A DNA stretch of 64,000 nt from Stappia indica (GCF_001696535.1 NZ_MBQE01000005.1:248001-312000), one strand, 5' to 3'. Counted from the stretch's first letter, positions 18,544 through 28,329 are shown. Numbers and translations: made by a program. Notes: generated by a model not told the origin, from the sequence alone.

Positions 18544-20193
18544 TCACCGGTGGCTCTCGCTCTGCCCGGTCTCCTGGGCGGCTCTGGCGCGCAGATCCTT
18601 GCGGATGATCTTGCCGGTCGTCGTCATCGGCAGGGCATTCACGAAGGCGATCTCGCGCGGGTATTCGTGCGCCGCGAGCCGCGACTTGACGAAGTCCTGC
18701 AGCTCGCGCGCCAGCGCCTGCGACGGGGCATTTCCGTCCGCCAGCACCACATAGGCCTTGACGATTTCGGTGCGCGCCGGGTCCGGCTTGCCGACGACGC
18801 CGGCCATGGCGACGGCCGGGTGCCCGATCAGGCAATCCTCGATCTCGCCCGGGCCGATGCGATAGCCGGCCGAAGTGATGACGTCGTCGTCCCGGCCGAT
18901 GAAGCGCAACCAGCCATCGGCATCGCGCACGCCCATGTCGCCCGTGAGAAGGTATTCGCCGGCGAATTTCGCCTGCGTCGCCTCCGGATTGTTCCAATAG
19001 CCGAGAAACATCACCGGATCCGGTCGCCGGACGCCGATATTGCCTTGCTGCCCGTCCGGGACGGGTGTGCCCGTGGAATCGACGATGGCAAGGTCGTGGC
19101 CGGGTACCGCGCGGCCCATGATGCCTGGCCGCGCCGGCATGAGCCGGGCGCAGGACGAGACGATCATGTTGCACTCGGTCTGGCCGTAGAACTCGTTGAT
19201 GGTGACGCCGAACACCCGCCGGCCCCATTCCACGAGCTCCGCGCCCAGCGTCTCGCCGCCGCTGGCGACCGTCCGCATGTCGAGGCGTAGATCCGCTGGC
19301 GGTTCTCCATACGCCCGCATCATCTTCAGCGCGGTCGGCGGCAGGAAAGCGTTGCGGACCTTCTCGCGGGCGATGAGGTCGAAGGCGGCTTCCGCCGTGA
19401 ACTTGCGGAAGCGGCAGGCGACGACGGTGATGCCGTGATGCAGTGCCGGCATCAGCACGTCCAGCAGCCCGCCGATCCAGGCCCAGTCGGCGGGGGTCCA
19501 GATCCGGTCTCCCGGCGCGGGGAACAGGTCGTGGCTCATCTCGACGCCGGGCAGGTGGCCGAGCAGGACCCGCTGGGCATGCAGCGCGCCCTTGGGCTGG
19601 CCGGTCGTGCCGGAGGTGTAGATGATGATGGCCGGGTCCTCGGCCAGCGTATCGACCGGCGCGAACGCCTCGGATTGCCCGGCGAGCTCCGCGTGAAGGT
19701 CGCTGGCCCCAGGTGCCGGGCCGTCGATCGTGTAGATCGAGGCCAGCTCCGGCAGCTGGTCGCGGATCCGCGCGAGCTTGCCCGCGCCCTCCGCATTGGT
19801 CACGACTGCCCGGGTGCCGGAATTGCCGAGCCGGTAGGCCAGCGCCTCATCTCCGAACAGCATGAAGAGCGGAATGGTGATCGCGCCCATCTTGAGCGCG
19901 GCGATGTGGGTTGCAGCCGTCTCGATGGCCTGCGGCAACAGGACAGCGACCCGGTCGCCCCGGTGGACGCCGTCGCGCACCAGAAGGTTCGCGATGCGGT
20001 TGGACAGGGCCTTCAGGTCGGCAAAGCTGACGACCTCGCGGCGGCCGTCTTCGGAGATGGCGATGATCGCGGTGCGCTCGGGGTCGGCATCGGCCCACTT
20101 GTCGCAGATGTCGACGCCGATATTGTAGCGCTCCGGCACCTGCCAGACGAAGCGTGCGGCAAGGTCCTCATAGCTCGTTGCCTCAGGCAGCAT
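18544..20193 (-). CDS. Acyl-CoA synthetase (AMP-forming, medium-chain/acetyl type)
   Basis: An ANL-superfamily ligase that activates a carboxylic acid as acyl-AMP and then acyl-CoA. The start chosen is ATG 20193 (M-L-P-E-A-T-S-Y-E-D-L) because GGGGAGG sits seven bases upstream; ATG 20214 and 20259 are in-frame alternatives without such a site. From there the protein is 549 residues. Motifs: P-loop I-I-Y-T-S-G-T-T-G-Q-P-K-G, adenine-binding N-E-F-Y-G-Q-T-E, the ribose-binding T-G-D, R-F-I-G-R-D-D-D-V hinge, and the catalytic Lys in T-T-T-G-K-I-I-R-K. The substrate is not predictable here. It is transcribed toward the SRP RNA gene. Confidence 0.92.
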   Translation of the reverse strand: MLPEATSYEDLAARFVWQVPERYNIGVDICDKWADADPERTAIIAISEDGRREVVSFADLKALSNRIANLLVRDGVHRGDRVAVLLPQAIETAATHIAALKMGAITIPLFMLFGDEALAYRLGNSGTRAVVTNAEGAGKLARIRDQLPELASIYTIDGPAPGASDLHAELAGQSEAFAPVDTLAEDPAIIIYTSGTTGQPKGALHAQRVLLGHLPGVEMSHDLFPAPGDRIWTPADWAWIGGLLDVLMPALHHGITVVACRFRKFTAEAAFDLIAREKVRNAFLPPTALKMMRAYGEPPADLRLDMRTVASGGETLGAELVEWGRRVFGVTINEFYGQTECNMIVSSCARLMPARPGIMGRAVPGHDLAIVDSTGTPVPDGQQGNIGVRRPDPVMFLGYWNNPEATQAKFAGEYLLTGDMGVRDADGWLRFIGRDDDVITSAGYRIGPGEIEDCLIGHPAVAMAGVVGKPDPARTEIVKAYVVLADGNAPSQALARELQDFVKSRLAAHEYPREIAFVNALPMTTTGKIIRKDLRARAAQETGQSESHR

Positions 20194-20388
20194 CCGCGTC
20201 CTCCCCGGTGTCATGCCTCGTGCCGGTGCTTCCGGCCCGTCGTTTCCCTTGTCTGGCATGCCCTCCCGCGGGGAAGGCCGTCAACGGGAAATGGTGGGGT
20301 GAACTGCAAGGGGGAGGGGCTGGCGCTCGCATGCGCTCCCGGTATAGTGCGGCACTCTGTATTCCCGCCCGCCTTCGACGGAGCTTCC

Positions 20389-20805
20389 ATGCAGCCTTTC
20401 AGTCTCGACCCGCGGCTTGCGGCCGACAGCCTGGCCGTCGCCGATCTGCCGCTGTCGTCCCTGCGCCTGATGCGCGACAGTCGGTTCACCTGGCTGATGC
20501 TGGTCCCGCGCAAGCCGGACCTCGTCGAGCTTCTCGATCTGACCGAAGAGGAGCGGTCGCAGCTGATGCGCGAGATCGCCTTTGTCGGCGAGATACTCAA
20601 GGCGGAGACGGGGTGCGACAAGCTCAATGTCGGAGCGCTCGGCAATATCGTTGCGCAGCTACATGTCCATGTGATCGCGCGGTTTTCCGGCGACGCCGCT
20701 TGGCCGGGACCCGTCTGGGGCTCGGGCGCTGCCGTGCCCTACCCTGCCGGCGCGGCCGAAGCCCTTGCGCTGAGGATCGCCGAGCGCTTGCCGAAGATCG
20801 CCTGA
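20389..20805 (+). CDS. HIT-domain protein
   Basis: A 138-residue histidine triad protein, probably a nucleotide phosphoramidase/hydrolase. The triad region reads Q-L-H-V-H-V-I-A-R: the last two histidines, including the catalytic one, are present, while the first is replaced by Gln, as in many alphaproteobacterial members I recall. The W-P-G-P-V-W-G segment after it is also characteristic. It heads a run of plus-strand genes (nudC, histidine phosphatase) that all act on nucleotide or phosphate compounds. Confidence 0.88.
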   Translation: MQPFSLDPRLAADSLAVADLPLSSLRLMRDSRFTWLMLVPRKPDLVELLDLTEEERSQLMREIAFVGEILKAETGCDKLNVGALGNIVAQLHVHVIARFSGDAAWPGPVWGSGAAVPYPAGAAEALALRIAERLPKIA

Positions 20806-20850
20806 CCCCTTTCCGCCAGACGTGCCTGATCAGACAAGGACCGCTCCAGC

Positions 20851-21789
20851 ATGACCCACGCGCCCGACACCGCCTTCGGGTTCTCCTATCACGGCAATCC
20901 GCTGGACCGCCTGTCCGAGCACAGGGGAGATGCGAACTGGTTGGCTGCGCACCGGGCAGCGCCTGCTGCGCGGTTTGTGTTCCTGTGCGAGGGCAAGCCG
21001 CTGGTCGACACATCCGGTTCGCAGCTCTCGATCCTTTGGGAGGAGAAGGCAGGGGCCGCGCTCGCTCCCATCGGCGAGGAAGTGGTCCTGCTCGGCTTCC
21101 AGCCGGAGACCGAGGCGCCTGTCTTTGCTGCCACGCTTGCCGCCGACCCGGAGCGGATCGATGCTGACGGGCGCAAGCTGATCGACCTGCGATCCCTTGC
21201 CCTACAAGGTGTGCTTCCTCCCGGCCACATGGGCATGCTCGCCCAGGCCAGCTCCCTGCTCCACTGGCACGTCAGCCACCGCTTCTGTTCCAGGTGCGGC
21301 ACGCCCAGCACGATGACGCAGGGCGGCTACCGTCGCGACTGCCCGTCCTGCGGCGGGCTGCATTTCCCGCGCACGGATCCGGTGGCCATCATGCTGGTGA
21401 CCGATGGCGATGCCTGCCTGATGGGCCGGCCGCCGCGCCTGCCGGAAGGCGTATTCTCGACGCTGGCCGGCTTCATCGAGCCCGGCGAGACCATCGAGGA
21501 GGCAGTGCGCCGGGAAGTGTTCGAGGAGTCGGGCATCCGCGTCGGTACTGTCAGCTATATGGCGAGCCAGCCCTGGCCGTTCCCGGCCTCGCTGATGATC
21601 GGCTGCCACGGCACGGCGATCAGCCGCGACATCACCATGGACGAGGCCGAGCTCGAGGCCTGCCGCTGGTTCTCCCGCGAGGAGGTGACCGCGATGATGG
21701 CGGACACGCATCCGGACGGGCTCAAGGTTCCGCCGCCGCTCTCCATCGCCCATTGGCTGATTCGCAGCTGGGTCGAAGGGCGAAGCTGA
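20851..21789 (+). CDS. nudC: NAD+/NADH (decapping) pyrophosphatase NudC
   Basis: A 312-residue NudC that hydrolyses NAD(H) and, in studied homologues, removes NAD caps from RNA. It has an N-terminal domain, a four-cysteine zinc ribbon (F-C-S-R-C-G ... D-C-P-S-C-G) at about 149-170, and a Nudix domain with the full box (G-F-I-E-P-G-E-T ... R-E-V-F-E-E-S-G-I). The signature S-Q-P-W-P-F-P, which marks NADH pyrophosphatases, is intact. It is 45 bp after the HIT gene and 2 bp before the next gene. Confidence 0.95.
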   Translation: MTHAPDTAFGFSYHGNPLDRLSEHRGDANWLAAHRAAPAARFVFLCEGKPLVDTSGSQLSILWEEKAGAALAPIGEEVVLLGFQPETEAPVFAATLAADPERIDADGRKLIDLRSLALQGVLPPGHMGMLAQASSLLHWHVSHRFCSRCGTPSTMTQGGYRRDCPSCGGLHFPRTDPVAIMLVTDGDACLMGRPPRLPEGVFSTLAGFIEPGETIEEAVRREVFEESGIRVGTVSYMASQPWPFPASLMIGCHGTAISRDITMDEAELEACRWFSREEVTAMMADTHPDGLKVPPPLSIAHWLIRSWVEGRS

Positions 21790-21791
21790 TC

Positions 21792-22391
21792 ATGATCCTC
21801 GCGCCTGCCGACTGCATCTATCTCACCCATCCGCAGGTGCGCATCGATCCGGCCGTTCCCGTGCCGCAATGGGGGCTGTCGGAGGAAGGGGCGCGGCGCG
21901 CGCGGGCCGGAGCCGGGCGAGGCGAATTCGCGTCCCTCACCCATGTCGTTTCCAGCGCGGAGACGAAAGCGGTCGAAACGGCCGAGATCGTCGCCGCGCA
22001 ACTCGGCCTTCCGGTCGTCGTGGACGAGTTGATGCACGAGAATGACCGGTCGGCGACCGGCTTCCTGCCGCCGGACGAGTTCGAGCGCGTGGCCGACGCC
22101 TTTTTTGCGCAGCCGCAGACCAGCGTACGCGGCTGGGAGCGGGCTTGCGATGCTCAGTCCCGGATCGTCGGGCGGGTCGAGGCGCATCTGGAGCGCATGC
22201 CGCAGGACGCGCGCGTGCTTTTCGTCGGACACGGCGCTGTCGGCACATTGCTCAAGTGCCATCTCGCGGGCTGGACGATCGACCGACGCCACGATCAACC
22301 CGGCGGCGGCGGCTTCTGGTATGCGTTTTCGCGCGGCGCCCTGCGGGAGAGAAACGCCACCGGCGTGGACTGGAGACCGATCGACGGATAA
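21792..22391 (+). CDS. Divergent histidine phosphatase (phosphoglycerate mutase superfamily)
   Basis: A 199-residue protein with the branch-1 histidine phosphatase fold. The nucleophile motif, normally R-H-G, reads Y-L-T-H-P-Q-V: the His is kept, but Arg is Thr and Gly is Pro. The second Arg of the phosphate pocket (usual R-x-x-x-T-A) appears as Lys in T-K-A-V-E-T-A. The distal V-G-H-G-A-V motif is normal. Substrate and activity are therefore uncertain. It starts 2 bp after nudC and is surely co-transcribed with it. Confidence 0.78.
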   Translation: MILAPADCIYLTHPQVRIDPAVPVPQWGLSEEGARRARAGAGRGEFASLTHVVSSAETKAVETAEIVAAQLGLPVVVDELMHENDRSATGFLPPDEFERVADAFFAQPQTSVRGWERACDAQSRIVGRVEAHLERMPQDARVLFVGHGAVGTLLKCHLAGWTIDRRHDQPGGGGFWYAFSRGALRERNATGVDWRPIDG

Positions 22392-22470
22392 GCCGGGCCA
22401 GCTTGTGGTCGCCCCGCCGGCTTCCTAAGTGTGAGGCAAGGCAGACGGCGACAAGGACCGCGTTCCCGAC

Positions 22471-23130
22471 ATGATTTCTTCCGCATTGCGCGCGCTTCCC
22501 CAGATTTTCGAGCCCCCCTTGCGGGCGATCTTCTGGAAGACGCTCGGCTACACGCTGGTGCTGCTGTTCCTCGTCTGGCTCGGGCTGAACGGGGCAGTCG
22601 CAGCCTTTGTCAGCCTGCCCTATCCCTGGCTGGAGACGGTTCTGTCGTTGCTGACCGGCATCGGCGCGGTCTTCCTGCTCGGTTTTCTCGTCGCGCCGGT
22701 GACGGCGATCATCGCCGGCCTGCTGCAGGACGACATCGCCGAGGTCGTGGAGAGCAGCGACTATCCGGGCGACCCGCCGGGCAAGGCGCTGCCCCTGTCG
22801 GTGGCAGTGCCCCAGGCGATCAAATTCGCCGGCATCGTCATTGCCGGCAACCTGCTGGCCCTGTTGCTGCTGCTGGTACCCGGCATCAACCTGATCGCCT
22901 TCTTCGTGGTCAACGGATACCTGCTCGGTCGCGAGTTCTTCGAGTTTGCCGCCAGCCGGTTCCGCTCGCCGGAGGAGGCCCGCGCCCTGCGCCGCGCCCA
23001 CTCCGGCACCGTGTTTCTGGCCGGTCTGGCGATTGCCGGCTTTCTTGCCGTGCCGCTGCTCAACCTGCTGACGCCGATCTTCGCAACCGTGATGATGGTG
23101 CATCTGCACAAGCGGTTGACCTATAGGTAA
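22471..23130 (+). CDS. EI24/CysZ-type membrane protein
   Basis: A 219-residue integral membrane protein with about four hydrophobic spans (near residues 22-45, 58-85, 118-150, 185-212). The G-R-E-F-F-E-F-A-A-S-R segment and the P-G-I-N-L-I-A-F-F stretch match the EI24 (CysZ/DUF540) family. CysZ members transport sulfate in enterobacteria; many alphaproteobacterial members have no known role, so transport is only a possibility. It follows the phosphatase gene by 79 bp. Confidence 0.82.
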   Translation: MISSALRALPQIFEPPLRAIFWKTLGYTLVLLFLVWLGLNGAVAAFVSLPYPWLETVLSLLTGIGAVFLLGFLVAPVTAIIAGLLQDDIAEVVESSDYPGDPPGKALPLSVAVPQAIKFAGIVIAGNLLALLLLLVPGINLIAFFVVNGYLLGREFFEFAASRFRSPEEARALRRAHSGTVFLAGLAIAGFLAVPLLNLLTPIFATVMMVHLHKRLTYR

Positions 23131-23334
23131 GCCTTCGCGCGTCACCCGTTGCCGGCAAACCACGAAGACCGCAGTCACCCGCCTTTGGCGGTGCGGCGCG
23201 ATTTGTCTTGCGTCTTATCCGACAGGATATTTTGACGTACCCGTCCGATGGAGTTAGAAGGCGGGTATACAAGGCCCTGATTTAGCTAACGTTTACGTAA
23301 GCGTCAGCCGATGAGGGAGACGGGAGAACAATCC

Positions 23335-23733
23335 ATGTCGGACGTCGGGACGAGAAACAGCCGGCCGCTTTCGCCGCATCTCCAGATCTACAAACCCATT
23401 TTCACCATGGTCATGTCGATCGTGCACCGCATCACCGGCTGTGCATTGTATTTCGGCACGATCCTGATGGTGTGGTGGCTGGTGGCCGCAGCGGCGGGCC
23501 CGGACTATTTCAACTTCGTCAACGATCTTTACGGCTCGATCCTCGGACGGCTCGTGCTGTTCGGGTTCACCTGGGCGCTGCTCCATCACATGCTGGGCGG
23601 AATGCGGCACTTTATCTGGGACATGGGATACGGCTTTGGCCCCGAGGCGCGCGAGTGGCTCGCACGCGCCACGCTGATCGGCTCCGTGTCCCTGACGATC
23701 CTGCTTTGGGTCGTCGGATATGCGGTTCGCTGA
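23335..23733 (+). CDS. sdhC: Succinate dehydrogenase cytochrome b556 subunit
   Basis: A 132-residue membrane anchor starting at ATG 23335, with GGGAGA upstream. It shows R-P-L-S-P-H-L-Q-I-Y, the quinone-site S-I-x-H-R-I-T-G, three membrane spans and the haem-ligand region H-H-M-L-G-G-M-R-H. It anchors SdhAB and passes electrons to ubiquinone. It is the first gene of the sdh operon; the 204-bp gap upstream is the only obvious place for the operon promoter. Confidence 0.97.
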   Translation: MSDVGTRNSRPLSPHLQIYKPIFTMVMSIVHRITGCALYFGTILMVWWLVAAAAGPDYFNFVNDLYGSILGRLVLFGFTWALLHHMLGGMRHFIWDMGYGFGPEAREWLARATLIGSVSLTILLWVVGYAVR

Positions 23734-23747
23734 GGGAGGCTTGATCC

Positions 23748-24131
23748 ATGACTGACATGCGCACTCCGCTCGGACGCGTTCGCGGCCTCGGCTCGGCCCG
23801 GGACGGCACGACCCATTTCTGGCGCCAGCGCGTCACCGCCGTTGCCAACGTCTTCCTCATCACCTTCTTCGTGGTCCTGGTGATCTCGCTGCAGGGCGGC
23901 GACTACGAATCGGTCACAGCAGCTCTCGCCAACCCCTTCGTGGCGATCGTCATGCTGATGGTGGTGGTTTCCGGCGTCTATCACATGAAGCTCGGCATGC
24001 AGATCGTCATCGAGGACTACGTCCACGACGAGCTGCCGAAGTTCCTGACGCTGATGGCGAACACCTTCTTCTCGGCATTCATCGGCCTTGCGTCGATCTT
24101 TGCTGTCCTCAAGATCAGCTTCGGAGGCTGA
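23748..24131 (+). CDS. sdhD: Succinate dehydrogenase membrane anchor subunit
   Basis: A 127-residue subunit with three hydrophobic spans and the family's [10 protein letters not shown]-x-V-I-E-D-Y-V-H segment, which holds the haem b and quinone-site residues. GAGGGAGG upstream supports ATG 23748. It is 14 bp after sdhC and 5 bp before sdhA. Confidence 0.96.
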   Translation: MTDMRTPLGRVRGLGSARDGTTHFWRQRVTAVANVFLITFFVVLVISLQGGDYESVTAALANPFVAIVMLMVVVSGVYHMKLGMQIVIEDYVHDELPKFLTLMANTFFSAFIGLASIFAVLKISFGG

Positions 24132-24136
24132 ACACC

Positions 24137-25966
24137 ATGGCAGGACAAGCCTATTCCTTCGTCGACCACCGCTACGACGTGGTGGTCGTGGGAGCCGGCG
24201 GCGCCGGCCTGCGCGCGACCCTCGGCATGGCCGAGCAGGGCCTCAGGACCGCCTGCATCTCCAAGGTCTTCCCGACCCGCTCGCACACCGTCGCGGCGCA
24301 GGGCGGCATCGCCGCCTCGCTCCAGAACATGACGCCCGACTGCTGGCAGTGGCACATGTACGACACGGTGAAGGGCTCCGACTGGCTCGGCGACACCGAC
24401 GCCATGGAGTATCTGGCCCGCGAAGCACCGAAGGCGGTCTACGAGCTGGAGCACTACGGTGTGCCCTTCTCGCGTACCGAGGACGGTCGCATCTACCAGC
24501 GTCCCTTCGGCGGCCATATGCAGAACTACGGCGACGGTCCTCCCGTGCAGCGCACCTGCGCCGCGGCCGACCGGACCGGCCATGCGATCCTGCACACGCT
24601 CTACGGCCAGTCGCTGCGCAACAATGCCGAGTTCTTCATCGAGTATTTCGCGCTCGACCTGATCATGTCCGAGGACGGGGTCTGTCAGGGCGTCATCGCC
24701 TGGAACCTCGACGACGGCACCATCCACCGCTTCTCCGCCAAGATGGTCGTCCTGGCCACCGGCGGTTACGGCCGTGCCTATTTCTCGGCGACTTCCGCTC
24801 ATACCTGCACCGGCGACGGTGGCGGCATGGTGGCGCGCGCCGGCCTGCCGCTGCAGGACATGGAGTTCGTGCAGTTCCATCCGACCGGCATCTACGGCGC
24901 GGGCTGCCTGATCACCGAAGGCGCACGCGGCGAGGGCGGCTATCTGGTCAACTCCGAGGGCGAGCGCTTCATGGAGCGCTATGCGCCCTCCGCCAAGGAT
25001 CTTGCCTCGCGTGACGTCGTCTCGCGCTGCATGACCATGGAGATCCGCGAAGGCCGCGGTGTGGGCAAGAACAAGGATCACATCTTCCTGCATCTCGATC
25101 ACCTCGATCCGGACATCCTCGGCGAGCGCCTGCCGGGCATTTCCGAATCGGCGAAGATCTTCGCCGGCGTCGACGTGACCAAGGAGCCGATCCCGGTCCT
25201 GCCGACCGTCCACTACAACATGGGCGGCATTCCCACGAACTACTGGGGCGAGGTGCTGAACCCGACGGCGGACGACCCGCATGCGATCCAGCCGGGCCTG
25301 ATGGCCGTCGGCGAGGCCGGCTGCGCCTCGGTGCACGGTGCCAACCGCCTGGGGTCCAACTCGCTGATCGACCTCGTCGTCTTCGGACGTGCGGCGGCGA
25401 TCAAGGCGGGCGAGGTGATCGATCGCAAGTCGGCCGTGCCGACGCCGAACGAAGCCTCCTGCGACCGGATCATGGGGCATTTCGACCGCATCCGTCACGC
25501 CAATGGCAGCACCCCGACCGCGCAGTTGCGCGAGAAGATGCAGCGGGCCATGCAGGAAGACGCGGCTGTCTTCCGCACCCAGGAGAGCCTGGAGCAGGGT
25601 TGCCAGCGCCTGACGCAGATCTGGGGCGAGATGGCCGACCTCAAGGTCACCGACCGCTCGATGATCTGGAACTCCGACCTGGTGGAGACGCTGGAGCTGG
25701 AGAACCTGATGGCCAACGCCATCACCACGGTCTTCGGCGCCGAGGCGCGCAAGGAAAGCCGTGGCGCCCATGCCCGCGAGGACTACAAGGACGGTCCGAT
25801 GGGCGGTCGCGACGACGAGAACTGGCGCAAGCACACGCTGGCCTGGGTCGACGAGGCCGGCAAGGTGACGCTCAAGTATCGCCCGGTGATCACCGAGCCG
25901 CTGACCACTTACGAGGAAGGCGGCATCGACCCGAAGAAGATCGCGCCGAAGGCGCGCGTCTACTGA
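24137..25966 (+). CDS. sdhA: Succinate dehydrogenase flavoprotein subunit
   Basis: A full-length 609-residue catalytic subunit. The dinucleotide-binding G-A-G-G-A-G-L-R-A, the FAD-attachment segment S-H-T-V-A-A-Q-G-G (His carries covalent FAD in the family), the active-site H-P-T-G and R-x-x-N-x-L/S region (G-A-N-R-L-G-S-N-S), and the C-terminal Y-x-x-R-P-V are all present. It oxidises succinate to fumarate at the cytoplasmic face of the membrane. A hairpin and a methyltransferase gene separate it from sdhB. Confidence 0.98.
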   Translation: MAGQAYSFVDHRYDVVVVGAGGAGLRATLGMAEQGLRTACISKVFPTRSHTVAAQGGIAASLQNMTPDCWQWHMYDTVKGSDWLGDTDAMEYLAREAPKAVYELEHYGVPFSRTEDGRIYQRPFGGHMQNYGDGPPVQRTCAAADRTGHAILHTLYGQSLRNNAEFFIEYFALDLIMSEDGVCQGVIAWNLDDGTIHRFSAKMVVLATGGYGRAYFSATSAHTCTGDGGGMVARAGLPLQDMEFVQFHPTGIYGAGCLITEGARGEGGYLVNSEGERFMERYAPSAKDLASRDVVSRCMTMEIREGRGVGKNKDHIFLHLDHLDPDILGERLPGISESAKIFAGVDVTKEPIPVLPTVHYNMGGIPTNYWGEVLNPTADDPHAIQPGLMAVGEAGCASVHGANRLGSNSLIDLVVFGRAAAIKAGEVIDRKSAVPTPNEASCDRIMGHFDRIRHANGSTPTAQLREKMQRAMQEDAAVFRTQESLEQGCQRLTQIWGEMADLKVTDRSMIWNSDLVETLELENLMANAITTVFGAEARKESRGAHAREDYKDGPMGGRDDENWRKHTLAWVDEAGKVTLKYRPVITEPLTTYEEGGIDPKKIAPKARVY

Positions 25967-25977
25967 TGGAGACCGCG

Positions 25978-26008
25978 CACCGGCCGGGCCTTGAAGGCCT
26001 TGCCGGTG
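25978..26008. other. Intercistronic hairpin after sdhA
   Basis: A two-part stem: CACCGGC pairs with GCCGGTG, and inside it GGCCT pairs with AGGCC, with small internal loops. It begins 12 bp after the sdhA stop and has no U-tract. It may protect the sdhCDA mRNA 3' end or reduce read-through into the next gene. Confidence 0.5.
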
Positions 26009-26027
26009 TGCCTGGAGCCCTGCGGAC

Positions 26028-26870
26028 ATGACGGTGGCAGCCACCCTTGTCGATACGACCTCTCCCTTCGGGACCTACAGGACCCGAGGACTGGCGCGTT
26101 TCGCGTGGCGGCTGGCCGACTGGCACGACCTCGCGCCGGCCTTGCGCAAGAAGCTAAGGGCGGTCGTCGCCCGGCTCTTCGCCGGGCCGTTCGATACCGA
26201 GGTCGAGGGGCTTCGTTTCCGGCTTTATCCCGGCTCCAACTACGACGACCGCAAGATCCTGGCGCGCCAGCGCCTGCCTGAGCGGGCCGAGCGGCGCTTC
26301 CTTGCCGCCCACCTGCACGAGGGCACGGTCTTCGTCGATGTCGGGGCCAATGTCGGCAGCTACAGCCTTGCCGCCGCGCGTTGCGGCGCCGCCGTTCTGG
26401 CGGTGGAAGCCAATCCCGAGACGGCCGGACGCCTTGCGTTCAACATCGCCGCCAACGGACTGGCGGACATCGACGTGGCGACGGTGGCGGTCGGGGAGAG
26501 CTGCGGCACGATGGATCTGTGGAGCGAGCCGAGCAATTGCGGCTTTGCGACCCTGGTGCCGGAACTGACGGAAGAATGGCAAGGCGACTGGCGTGCGCGG
26601 CAGGTTCGCGTGCAGCCGTTGGCGGAGATCCTGGCAGGCTACGGCGTGAAACGCGTCGACGTGCTGAAGGTCGATGTCGAGGGATACGAGGACCGTGTTC
26701 TGCTGCCCTATATCAGGGCGACGGACCGGAGCGATCATCCCGGCGCGATCCTGCTGGAAACCAACTGCCGCGAGCACTGGCAGGAAGACTGTCTCGCCGT
26801 GCTCGCCACCTTCGGCTACCTCGCCGAGGGCGAAACGAAAGACAATGTGCTGTTGAGGCGGTTTGCCTGA
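26028..26870 (+). CDS. FkbM-family methyltransferase inside the sdh operon
   Basis: A 280-residue SAM-dependent methyltransferase of the FkbM family. SAM motif I reads F-V-D-V-G-A-N-V-G-S-Y, the acidic end of strand 2 is V-E-A-N-P-E, and the family motif V-L-K-V-D-V-E-G-Y-E is intact. Homologues O-methylate sugars or polyketides; the substrate here is unknown. It stands between sdhA and sdhB, transcribed with them, with 61 bp before and 69 bp after it. It has no apparent functional link with succinate dehydrogenase. GC content looks like that of its neighbours, so any insertion is not recent. Confidence 0.88.
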   Translation: MTVAATLVDTTSPFGTYRTRGLARFAWRLADWHDLAPALRKKLRAVVARLFAGPFDTEVEGLRFRLYPGSNYDDRKILARQRLPERAERRFLAAHLHEGTVFVDVGANVGSYSLAAARCGAAVLAVEANPETAGRLAFNIAANGLADIDVATVAVGESCGTMDLWSEPSNCGFATLVPELTEEWQGDWRARQVRVQPLAEILAGYGVKRVDVLKVDVEGYEDRVLLPYIRATDRSDHPGAILLETNCREHWQEDCLAVLATFGYLAEGETKDNVLLRRFA

Positions 26871-26939
26871 GCGGCTGTAAATGTGAACGGAATGGATGGC
26901 CGGCCCGATCCGGCCGACCGAAACGCGGAGCGACGAGAC

Positions 26940-27722
26940 ATGGTACAGCTGACGCTTCCCAAGAACTCCCAGGTGACCCAGGGCAAGGTCTGGGACAAGC
27001 CGGCCGGCGCCACCAACCTGCGGGAATACCGCATCTATCGCTGGAACCCGGATGACGGCCGCAACCCGCGCGTCGATACCTATTTCGTCGACCTCGACGA
27101 TTGCGGGCCGATGGTTCTGGATGGGCTTATCTACATCAAGAACAACATCGATCCGACGCTGACCTTCCGCCGGTCCTGCCGCGAGGGCATCTGCGGCTCC
27201 TGCGCGATGAACATCGACGGGACCAACACGCTCGCCTGCACCCGCGGCATGGAGGAGATCGGCGACGGCCCGGTCAAGATCTATCCGCTGCCGCACATGC
27301 CGGTGGTGAAGGATCTCGTGCCGGACCTGACCCGCTTCTACGCCCAGCACCGCTCCATCGAGCCCTGGCTGCAGACGACGACGCCGGCTCCGGAGAAAGA
27401 GTGGCGCCAGAGCCACGAGGACCGCGCCAAGCTCGACGGCCTCTACGAGTGCATCCTGTGCGCCTGCTGCTCGACCTCGTGCCCCAGCTACTGGTGGAAC
27501 GGCGACCGCTATCTTGGGCCGGCCATTCTGCTGCAGGCCTATCGCTGGCTGATCGATTCGCGCGACGAAGCGACGGGCGAGCGCCTCGACAATCTCGAGG
27601 ATCCGTTCCGCCTTTATCGCTGCCACACGATCATGAACTGTTCGCAGGCCTGCCCGAAGGGTTTGAACCCGGCCAAGGCGATTGCCGAGATCAAGAAGAT
27701 GATGGTCGAGCGCCGCGTCTGA
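26940..27722 (+). CDS. sdhB: Succinate dehydrogenase iron-sulfur subunit
   Basis: A 260-residue electron-transfer subunit. The [2Fe-2S] cluster ligands lie in [10 protein letters not shown] and the later L-A-C; the [4Fe-4S] and [3Fe-4S] ligands lie in [12 protein letters not shown] and [14 protein letters not shown]. All are complete. The start ATG 26940 has GGAGCGACGAG upstream. It closes the sdh operon and is followed by a strong terminator. Confidence 0.98.
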   Translation: MVQLTLPKNSQVTQGKVWDKPAGATNLREYRIYRWNPDDGRNPRVDTYFVDLDDCGPMVLDGLIYIKNNIDPTLTFRRSCREGICGSCAMNIDGTNTLACTRGMEEIGDGPVKIYPLPHMPVVKDLVPDLTRFYAQHRSIEPWLQTTTPAPEKEWRQSHEDRAKLDGLYECILCACCSTSCPSYWWNGDRYLGPAILLQAYRWLIDSRDEATGERLDNLEDPFRLYRCHTIMNCSQACPKGLNPAKAIAEIKKMMVERRV

Positions 27723-27754
27723 CGCGCTCGCTCTTCAGCTTTCGCCGCGTTTCG

Positions 27755-27787
27755 AAAGGCCGTCCGGAGCGATCCGGGCGGCCTTTT
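27755..27787. terminator. Bidirectional terminator between sdhB and the MAPEG gene
   Basis: A long imperfect stem (AAAGGCCGtCCGG with CCGGgCGGCCTTTT) between convergent genes. T-rich ends occur on both strands, so it can serve both. Confidence 0.8.
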
Positions 27788-27794
27788 GCATGTC

Positions 27795-28172
27795 TCAGCT
27801 CCAGACCGGGCTGGTGAAGATCGCGATGCTGGACAGGAAGCCGACGGCCCAGGCGAGCGAGCGGGGCGTCGCACGGTCGGTCCAGTAGCAGAAGATGAAG
27901 ATCAGCCGCGCGCCGATGAACAGGCCGGCCAGACGGTCGATCCACTCGGCATCCCCGCCCTGCCAGAGCCCGACGATGACGGCAGCTGCGAACAGCGGCA
28001 GGGCCTCGAAGCCGTTGGCCTGGGCGGCGGCGGCACGGGCGCGGAAACCCTCTTTCCAGTAGTCCGGGTCCCGCGGGCGTGCATTGCTGAAGTCCTTGGA
28101 GAGCTTGCCGGGAAAGGCGGAGAGGATCGGCAGGACGGCGGCGGCAAGAATGCACCAGATGGCAAAGGGCAT
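27795..28172 (-). CDS. MAPEG-family membrane protein
   Basis: A 125-residue protein from ATG 28172 with four predicted membrane segments. The loop F-x-A-R-A-A-A-A-Q-A-N-G-F-E-A-L-P matches the MAPEG (membrane-associated eicosanoid/glutathione) family signature that includes Arg, Asn and Glu contact residues. Bacterial members may be glutathione-dependent; the function here is unknown. It converges on sdhB. Confidence 0.88.
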   Translation of the reverse strand: MPFAIWCILAAAVLPILSAFPGKLSKDFSNARPRDPDYWKEGFRARAAAAQANGFEALPLFAAAVIVGLWQGGDAEWIDRLAGLFIGARLIFIFCYWTDRATPRSLAWAVGFLSSIAIFTSPVWS

Positions 28173-28329
28173 GGACGGGCGTTCCGGTTGGTTGGGCTTT
28201 TGCAAGAGGTGACCGGATGCGCCCGGAGGGTCAAGCGCGAACCGATGGACGGGTTGATCCAGCGCAAGGAGTGCCCGACAGGAGATAGCTAGTTTCGCGT
28301 CAATGAAACCAGCGAGGGAACCTTGCATC

